Below are positions 1-4,970 of a stretch of DNA of 7,328 nucleotides, piece after piece. The notes below the pieces were generated by a model, which saw only the letters and a program-made list of their open reading frames with translations, did not search any database and had not been told where the DNA came from. Both the position numbers and the translations under genes were made by a program. Positions within the stretch are counted from its first letter, which is position 1; every line of letters starts with the position of its first letter. This DNA is from an uncultured Verrucomicrobiota bacterium (GTDB lineage Bacteria; Verrucomicrobiota; Verrucomicrobiae; Opitutales; Opitutaceae), in NCBI GenBank assembly GCA_946482165.1, contig CAMLQS010000258.1, positions 1 through 7,328 on the forward strand. The letters run 5' to 3'.

Positions 1-1239
1 GCGCCGGCTGCGTCGGCTGCGCCGACCACCGCGCCCGACGTGGGCACGCAGGCCGTGGCCGCGGTTGGCAGCGGTGCCGCGGAGACCGCGCCGCCCGACT
101 TCGTCGAATACCTCGTCGACCTCACGCTCGAGGTCTTCGGCGTGCGCAACGCCGGCAACACCTGGCAGCACTGGGCCATCGCCGCGATTATCACGGTGCT
201 GTTCTACGTCCTCCGCAAGGTCGTGGCCAAAGGCGCCTTCGGCATCTTTAAAAAACTCACCGCCCGCACGCGCACCACGCTCGACGACGAGCTGATCGCC
301 GCCTGGCAAAAGCCCGTCGCCTGCTTCATCGCGGTCCTCGGCGCCGTCATCGCCATCAAGGTCCTCAAGCTCTCTCCCGAGGCCGACCAAGCCTTCCGCT
401 ACCTGAAGACCATCGCGCTCTCGGTTGTCGCGCTCTGGTTCTTCATCAGCACCGTCTCGACCATCCTCGAACACCTCCAGGCGGTCGCAAAAGCCCGCGG
501 CGCGGCCGTCGCCGCCTTCATGCCTTGGATCAAGAAGACGCTTATCACGCTCTTTCTCATTTTCGGGGTTCTCATCGCCGCGCAGTCCCTCGGCGCCGAC
601 GTGAAGGCCTTCCTCGCCGGCCTCGGCATCGGCGGCCTGGCCTTCGCGCTCGCGGCGCAGGACACCCTGGCCAACGTCTTCGGGTCCGTCGTCGTCGCCG
701 TCGACCAGCCCTTCAAGATCGGCGAGACCGTGCGCATCGGCTCCTTCCTCGGCATGGTGGAGGACATCGGTCTGCGCTCCACCCGGCTGCGCGCCTTGGA
801 CAAGTCCCTCGTCGTCATCCCCAACAAGACCGTCGCCTCCGAGGTCGTCACCAACCTCTCCCGCTTCATCCAGCGCCGCAACGAGCAGGTGATCGGTCTC
901 ACCTACGACACGCCGCCGGAGCAGATGGCGGCCATGGTGGAGGACATCAAGGGCATCGTCCGCTCCGAGGACTGCGTCGATCCCGCCTCGATCCTTGTCT
1001 TCTTCCGCGACTACAGCGCCTCCTCCCTCGACATCTGGATCGTCTATGTAGCCAAGGACGGGGACTTCGTCCGTTTCATGGACGCCAAGCAGCGCATCAA
1101 TCTGGCCATCATGCGCGCCGTCCAGGCCCGCGGCCTCAGCTTCGCCTTCCCCACGCAGACCATCGAGTTTTCGGGCCCGGTCGCCGAGCGCATGGCCGCC
1201 GCGCGCTCCGGCGCCGCCGCCGCCCCGCCCGCGGCCTGA
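1..1239 (+). CDS. MscS-family mechanosensitive ion channel, 5' end probably outside the window
   Basis: This is a small-conductance mechanosensitive channel protein of the inner membrane, which would release solutes on hypo-osmotic shock. The frame is open from base 1. A GTG at 40 gives 399 residues, but the upstream codons (Ala/Pro/Thr-rich) continue in frame without a stop, so the true start probably lies further left. Numbering from that GTG, hydrophobic segments lie at about 43-63, 92-111, 122-143 and 163-184. The pore-lining helix with the typical Gly/Ala pattern is GLGIGGLAFALAAQDTLANV at 194-213. The beta domain follows with PFKIGETVRIG (224-234) and the family signature running from GLRSTRLRALD to VVIPN (244-262). 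The C-terminal alpha/beta domain ends with the GLSFAFPTQTI motif (365-375), then a low-complexity Ala/Pro tail. It ends in TGA 32 nt before an intrinsic terminator. The five or so predicted membrane helices suggest a YnaI/YbdG-like larger member rather than the minimal three-helix MscS. The family call is firm; the exact start is not. Confidence 0.93.
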   Translation, partial: APAASAAPTTAPDVGTQAVAAVGSGAAETAPPDFVEYLVDLTLEVFGVRNAGNTWQHWAIAAIITVLFYVLRKVVAKGAFGIFKKLTARTRTTLDDELIAAWQKPVACFIAVLGAVIAIKVLKLSPEADQAFRYLKTIALSVVALWFFISTVSTILEHLQAVAKARGAAVAAFMPWIKKTLITLFLIFGVLIAAQSLGADVKAFLAGLGIGGLAFALAAQDTLANVFGSVVVAVDQPFKIGETVRIGSFLGMVEDIGLRSTRLRALDKSLVVIPNKTVASEVVTNLSRFIQRRNEQVIGLTYDTPPEQMAAMVEDIKGIVRSEDCVDPASILVFFRDYSASSLDIWIVYVAKDGDFVRFMDAKQRINLAIMRAVQARGLSFAFPTQTIEFSGPVAERMAAARSGAAAAPPAA

Positions 1240-1270
1240 GTCCGCCCGGCCGCCCTTCGCCCCGGTTTTC

Positions 1271-1305
1271 GCCCGGTCCTCCTCTTCGGGGCCGGGCTTT
1301 TTTTT
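1271..1305 (+). terminator. Rho-independent terminator of the MscS-family gene
   Basis: A 10-bp stem pairs GCCCGGTCCT (1271-1280) with GGGGCCGGGC (1288-1297), including two G-U pairs, around a 7-nt loop. Eight T follow directly (1298-1305). It starts 32 nt after the channel gene's stop codon, which is the expected place and strand. The same sequence is also the first part of a repeat with a second copy at 4886-4950. Confidence 0.9.
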
Positions 1306-1335
1306 GCGCTCGTTGCGACTCGTCGCCTTCGCCTC
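1271..1335 (+). repeat. Copy A of a 65-nt terminator-plus-tail repeat
   Basis: Compared with 4886-4950, this copy has the same layout at the same length: a 10-bp GC stem, a T tract, five bases, then an identical 15-mer CGTTGCGACTCGTCG (1311-1325). About 7 of the next 10 bases also match. The 15-mer contains an interrupted palindrome, GCGAC-TC-GTCGC when one following base is included. Similarity can be traced loosely upstream (CGGCC and CTTCGCCC). It is either a dispersed intergenic repeat or a terminator type with a conserved tail. There is no coding content in 1240-1432 beyond this element. For the minus-strand gene that ends at 1433, I see no terminator of its own, only a short GTGGG/CCCAC hairpin near 1382-1398 without a T tract. 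Confidence 0.65.
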
Positions 1336-1432
1336 CGTCGGCCGGGCGCACGCCCTTGCCCCGGAGATTCGACGGCTCGGTGTGGGCTTGGACACCCACG
1401 CCTTCCGCCGACGTCAGGTCATCGAGGTGCCG

Positions 1433-4400
1433 TTATTTCACCGGAAGCGGACGCCAGACCAGCTTCGTGCGCAGCCCGTCGTCCTCGAATTGCATGCTCA
1501 CGGTCGCGGACGACAGTCCGTCGAACAGCCCGAAGCGCACCGCCGGATCGTAAGCGGGCAAGCGTGCCGTCCACACCCCGCCGAAGACCGGGTGAAGCAG
1601 CTCGCCGCCATGCCACGCGAGCTCGCCGGGCGGCACCGCCGGCGCAAAGCCGAGAGCTTTCACGTTCGCCTGTTCCGCCGCCTCTCGGGATTCGCCCAGC
1701 GCCGCCATCCAAGGGTAAAGACGCCCCATGCCCTTGAGCGCCCGCGAGCGCTCCGAGCGCATCGCCGAAGCGAAATCCGCCGGCAGACTCGTCTCTCGCG
1801 CCTCCGGGTTGAAGGTCAATGACACGCCCGCCAGCCCGCCCGTCCGTTCCCCCGTTATCCGCAGGGGCTCGCCCCAGGGATGGTTCGAAACGATGAGATA
1901 ACGGCCCTCGATCCGCACCGAGAAGTCGATGGACGCTATCCGCTCCGGCCGGAGGCTGAGCAACCAATCCCGGCCGGGGCCCCTTTGAACAAAATCGGTT
2001 TCCATCCAGTCGCGGTCGGCCGACGGCCCCCGCGTCGCGTAAGCGTTCTCCAACAGCCGCGCCGCGCGTTCCGGATCGGTCAACTCCACCACGATGTGCG
2101 TGGGGCGGGTGAGCAGGTTGAGCAAGACGCCGATATAGACCATTTCGGAGCCGCGTATCCCGCGGTTCACGCCGGCGGCCGAAGCGAACGCGCTCGCGAG
2201 TTCGCCGCTTCCCAATCTCACGACCGGATCGCCGTCCTCCACCGCGACATGCACCGCCGGCCCCAGCAGATCGTAGAACTCCGAACTCACGCCAAACTCT
2301 CGCTCGACGAGGTTGTCGAGTCCGTCGGCGATGCCGCGCCACGTCTTGTCGGGCAACACCAGATCGAGCTGCGCTATCGGAGTCCGATCAAAGGCCGGAA
2401 CGCTCGACGCGGAGGGTCGCTGATCGTGCGCGGCGAACATCGTGCGAAGCGTGTCGTAGGCGCTGTTTTCGATCAGTGGCAGGATGAACGTGGTGAGCGC
2501 GTGGCTTCCATCCGCGGCGGTATCGAAGCGGAGCGCGATGGGATCGAAAAACCGACTCCAGAACCGCGTGTAGTTTTCACGATAGCGTTCGTAGGCCGCC
2601 GCTTCCGCCGCCGTCACCCGCACGAGCGAGGGCGTCTGGGCGGAGAGCGGCTTCATGCGCGCGAGCGGCCCGAACGTCGCGGAGCTCGCGGTGTGATCCG
2701 AGCCGAGCATGATGTCGTCCGCGACCTCGTCCGCGCGCAGGTAGCCCAGCCGCACGAGCGTCTCCTTGTCCGTCGGCGTCCCCGGCGCGTCGAGCTGGCG
2801 GAGCAGCGAAGCGCCGACCATGCGCTCCATCGCGATCCGCGCGGCGAGCCGGCGCGATTGGGCGATCTTCACCTCCGGACCGACCAGGCGGCGGATAAAC
2901 CCATCGGAAAAATAAACGTAGGCCCGCGTATCGGCTCCCGGCGGGAGCTTGTGCAACATGTAGCGAAACTCGTCGCTCCGGCCCAGGCCGCCCTCGCCTT
3001 TGGCGCGCGCGAGCGCGAGCGCCGCCCGGTGTTCCCCGGCGTGGGTCGAGACGATCCACACATCATCCGCGACCGACCAATAGGCGGTGCCCGTTCCGGT
3101 GGGGATTTCATAGACGCCGTCCCGGGCCGGGAGCGACGCGAGCACCGGCTTGAGCAGCACCGTGAGCAGCGCTCCGGAGCGCACGCGAGCGATGACGGTG
3201 ATATCGGTGCCGTCCGCGAAAAAGAGATCCGGAGCGAACAACGCGCACTCGGCGAGCAGCCCGCTCTCCAGGATCGAGTCGATCAACGGACGGGTAAGCC
3301 CGAGCTCGGCCGCATAGCGTTCGCGCAGTCGGTGATCGACCGAGGGCCGCGCGAACGCGCCCACCCGTCTCGAAAAGGCCGATTCCGACGCGAGGAGCCC
3401 GTGGAGCGCGGCGGGCTGAGCCACATGGAAAAACGCGCGATCAGGCGGCACGAAGTCCGCGAGCGCGAGCGTCGGCAGCGATTTGCCCCGCGCCATCTCC
3501 GCAAACGGGTGCGAAGCCACCTCGACCCCGCGGATGTCCGCGAGCGCGACCGTCGTCTCCGCCTTCGTGTCGCCTGCGGCGGCGACCGGACGCTCGAGTG
3601 GTTGCTGTTGCAGTGTCTCCGCCACCGCCGCCCGGCCACCCAGAAGAGCGAGTAGCGAGGGCCTTTCGGCGCCCCTGGCGTCCTCGGGGATCCCTGAGTC
3701 GATTTCCGCTCCGTAGAGGGGCTTCGCGATCTGCAGCCACGACCGCAGCAACGAGGCTTCGCCTTGCCCGACGAAGGCCGCCCACTCCGCGGCCCGCAGC
3801 GCGGCCCACGCCGAGAGCTGTTTCCGGTCGCCCGCCGTGGCGGTTGCGAAGTCCCATTCCACGCCTAGGCGCCGGCCGGACAGCGAGTCGTTGAAAACCA
3901 GCTCGGTCGCCCCGGCGGCGCCGGCCGCAGCGACCGCGTATAACCGCACGTGTTGCTCGGTCGGACGCCGCGCTTGCGCTCCGTCGAGCGCGCTTTTGGT
4001 GGAGAGGGCGAGGCCCAGCCGCTCCAACCGCGCGGCGTCGATCACCTCCCGACGGCTTTCGCCGTTGGTGTAGAGCACCCAGTGCCGCCCGTCATCGCGC
4101 AAGGGGGCGAGTTCGATCAACAACGGTGTCGCCGGCGGCGCCACGTCATCCGGTCCTTTCGGCGCGAAGGGATCGGCGGGCTTCTTCGGGATCGGCGCGT
4201 TTGGAACGAGACCGATTCCGGCCAGTTGTTTATGAAACTCGGCGAGATTCGCCGCCCGCTCTTCCGCGCTCACGGACGCGCCGACCTGCCGACTGCGCCA
4301 ACCCGATGCGGCGATTTCCCGGAGCGCCGGGTCGTCGATGCTCGCGGGACCTCGTCCCTCGTGTTGCTCCGCGAATTGTTGAAGGGTGTCGTAACAAGAC

Positions 4401-4714
4401 CTGAGCCGCCATTCCACGCTCCGCACCTCCCGGTCGATCCGGTTCGCCCGGGCGCGTGTTCCCTCCGCCTCCAGCTCCTCCCAGTTGGTGATCTCGTGGA
4501 AAACCTGCCGCAGCCCGCTCCCCGGCTCCGGTTGGGCGAGCGTCCAAGCGCCATCGGCCGGCAGCCGGCATTCGCCGGAGACCACGGTGAGCCCGAGAGC
4601 CTCGTCGTGATAACGCGTGGTCGACACGACGCCGGGCGCGGCCGGGGAAACGACCGGGAAAACGGCGAACGCCACCGACAAGAAAAGGACGGGGACGGAT
4701 ACGGGGTGATACAT
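1433..4714 (-). CDS. Large exported protein of unknown function (weakly DUF3352-like)
   Basis: I do not recognise this 1093-residue protein with certainty. Starting at the ATG 4714-4712, the N-terminus is a hydrophobic signal-peptide-like segment (residues 5-24) with a possible cleavage site after SPA (23-25), so export is likely. The n-region carries no Lys/Arg, which is unusual. Residues about 95-185 have a conserved-looking Cys at 107 in a context resembling pseudopilin-like regions of planctomycete and verrucomicrobial proteins (C..L..F...H.GR.P), followed by a Pro/Lys/Asp-rich stretch. From about 417 on, alternating segments such as VPPDRAFFHVAQPAAL (422-437) and DVWIVSTHAGEHRAAL (551-566), then a spaced DEFRYML..LP (581-591), recall DUF3352-type proteins. 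A related pattern recurs around 776-945 (LDLVLPDK, HIVVELTDPERAARLLENA, GRYLIVSNHPWG), which suggests two diverged halves. There are no transmembrane helices after the signal and no catalytic motif I can name. It stands alone, convergent with the channel gene and divergent from the DUF255 gene. It ends in TAA. The start is uncertain because no Shine-Dalgarno precedes it (see 4761-4769). Confidence 0.8.
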   Translation of the reverse strand: MYHPVSVPVLFLSVAFAVFPVVSPAAPGVVSTTRYHDEALGLTVVSGECRLPADGAWTLAQPEPGSGLRQVFHEITNWEELEAEGTRARANRIDREVRSVEWRLRSCYDTLQQFAEQHEGRGPASIDDPALREIAASGWRSRQVGASVSAEERAANLAEFHKQLAGIGLVPNAPIPKKPADPFAPKGPDDVAPPATPLLIELAPLRDDGRHWVLYTNGESRREVIDAARLERLGLALSTKSALDGAQARRPTEQHVRLYAVAAAGAAGATELVFNDSLSGRRLGVEWDFATATAGDRKQLSAWAALRAAEWAAFVGQGEASLLRSWLQIAKPLYGAEIDSGIPEDARGAERPSLLALLGGRAAVAETLQQQPLERPVAAAGDTKAETTVALADIRGVEVASHPFAEMARGKSLPTLALADFVPPDRAFFHVAQPAALHGLLASESAFSRRVGAFARPSVDHRLRERYAAELGLTRPLIDSILESGLLAECALFAPDLFFADGTDITVIARVRSGALLTVLLKPVLASLPARDGVYEIPTGTGTAYWSVADDVWIVSTHAGEHRAALALARAKGEGGLGRSDEFRYMLHKLPPGADTRAYVYFSDGFIRRLVGPEVKIAQSRRLAARIAMERMVGASLLRQLDAPGTPTDKETLVRLGYLRADEVADDIMLGSDHTASSATFGPLARMKPLSAQTPSLVRVTAAEAAAYERYRENYTRFWSRFFDPIALRFDTAADGSHALTTFILPLIENSAYDTLRTMFAAHDQRPSASSVPAFDRTPIAQLDLVLPDKTWRGIADGLDNLVEREFGVSSEFYDLLGPAVHVAVEDGDPVVRLGSGELASAFASAAGVNRGIRGSEMVYIGVLLNLLTRPTHIVVELTDPERAARLLENAYATRGPSADRDWMETDFVQRGPGRDWLLSLRPERIASIDFSVRIEGRYLIVSNHPWGEPLRITGERTGGLAGVSLTFNPEARETSLPADFASAMRSERSRALKGMGRLYPWMAALGESREAAEQANVKALGFAPAVPPGELAWHGGELLHPVFGGVWTARLPAYDPAVRFGLFDGLSSATVSMQFEDDGLRTKLVWRPLPVK

Positions 4715-4760
4715 CTTGTTGTGCGACGTAGCCGATCCGCGCGTGGAACACCACGCCGTT

Positions 4761-4769
4761 CCTCCTCCT
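4761..4769 (-). promoter_or_regulatory. Shine-Dalgarno-like AGGAGGAGG, out of frame with the downstream gene
   Basis: On the minus strand, AGGAGGAGG is followed after 6 nt by tandem GTG codons (4754-4752 and 4751-4749). This would be an ideal start, but its frame is offset by one base from the exported-protein gene that begins at 4714, and the ATG at 4714 has no such site itself. It may be chance in a GC-rich region, a leader reading frame, or a sign of a one-base indel between 4754 and 4714. If the last were true, the protein would gain about 13 residues, including an Arg and a Lys ahead of the hydrophobic core. Confidence 0.35.
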
Positions 4770-4782
4770 GTCCGAGCCGCGG

Positions 4783-4812
4783 TGTGACGACGAAGGGTGC
4801 GACGACGAAGGG
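4783..4812. repeat. Two tandem 15-nt repeats upstream of the exported-protein gene
   Basis: TGTGACGACGAAGGG (4783-4797) is followed immediately by TGCGACGACGAAGGG (4798-4812), one mismatch in fifteen. The pair lies about 70-100 nt upstream of the minus-strand ATG at 4714 and about 160 nt upstream of the plus-strand ATG at 4971. The position would suit a direct-repeat regulator site, but a simple duplication is equally possible. The repeats themselves are certain; a role is inference. Confidence 0.6.
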
Positions 4813-4830
4813 GCGCGGCGTTGTTTGTCG

Positions 4831-4853
4831 GTTTGGGTCGGATCCGCCCGAAC
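4831..4853. promoter_or_regulatory. 23-nt near-perfect inverted repeat in the divergent promoter region
   Basis: The left arm GTTTGGGTCGGA (4831-4842) and right arm TCCGCCCGAAC (4843-4853) pair over 11 positions, with one bulged T (4838) and one T-G wobble. They are centred on the perfect palindrome CGGATCCG. Sitting between two divergently transcribed genes, it could be an operator serving both. With almost no loop it is better suited to a dimeric DNA-binding protein than to an RNA hairpin. No -35/-10 pair was convincing nearby, so this is a candidate only. Confidence 0.4.
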
Positions 4854-4868
4854 GTGACGGCATGTCGT

Positions 4869-4878
4869 CCCCCCCCCC
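4869..4878. repeat. Homopolymeric run of ten C
   Basis: Ten consecutive C lie just before the terminator-like hairpin at 4886. They are about 90 nt from the start of the DUF255 gene and 155 nt from the start of the exported-protein gene. Long C/G runs are prone to slippage and to sequencing error. In an intergenic position, a length change could alter promoter spacing. Nothing in the window shows that it varies. Confidence 0.8.
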
Positions 4879-4885
4879 GGCCTTC

Positions 4886-4920
4886 GCCCGGCCCCCTCTC
4901 CGGGGCCGGGCTTTTTCTTT
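4886..4920 (+). terminator. Terminator-like hairpin in the leader of the DUF255 gene
   Basis: A perfect 10-bp stem, GCCCGGCCCC (4886-4895) with GGGGCCGGGC (4902-4911), has a 6-nt loop and is followed by TTTTTCTTT (4912-4920). It has all the marks of an intrinsic terminator on the plus strand, yet no plus-strand gene lies upstream for over 3 kb, since that stretch is the opposite-strand gene. It ends 50 nt before the ATG at 4971. It could stop antisense transcripts arising over the 1433-4714 gene, act as an attenuator in the leader, or simply be part of a dispersed repeat (copy B). If the promoter of the DUF255 gene lies in 4921-4970, the hairpin merely insulates it. Confidence 0.75.
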
Positions 4921-4950
4921 GCCCCCGTTGCGACTCGTCGTCTTTGCATC
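4886..4950 (+). repeat. Copy B of the 65-nt terminator-plus-tail repeat
   Basis: This copy matches 1271-1335 in order and total length. The stem's right arm GGGGCCGGGC is identical in both, and the left arm differs only by C-to-T changes that keep G-U pairing. The 15-mer CGTTGCGACTCGTCG (4926-4940) is exact and lies at the same distance (5 nt) after the T tract. Here it lies upstream of a gene rather than downstream, which favours a dispersed element over a terminator belonging to one operon. Confidence 0.65.
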
Positions 4951-4970
4951 GACCTTCGCGCCCGCCTCCC

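Noticed and set aside
755..955. Repeated 16-mer CATGGTGGAGGACATC within the channel gene
   Set aside because: It encodes MVEDI at two unrelated sites (the beta domain and the C-terminal domain) with preferred codons. It is probably coincidence.
1382..1398. GTGGG/CCCAC hairpin as terminator of the minus-strand gene
   Set aside because: The stem is only about 5 bp and there is no T tract on the minus strand.
1880..3655. Long plus-strand open frame (591 codons) opposite the exported-protein gene
   Set aside because: It is rich in Arg/Gly/Pro/His with no recognisable domain, and it lies wholly antisense to a frame that has a signal peptide and protein-like composition. It is a typical GC-rich shadow.
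4797..4970. In-frame upstream extension of the DUF255 protein
   Set aside because: The family's conserved N-terminus begins right after the ATG at 4971. The extension would translate through the palindrome, the C tract and the terminator.
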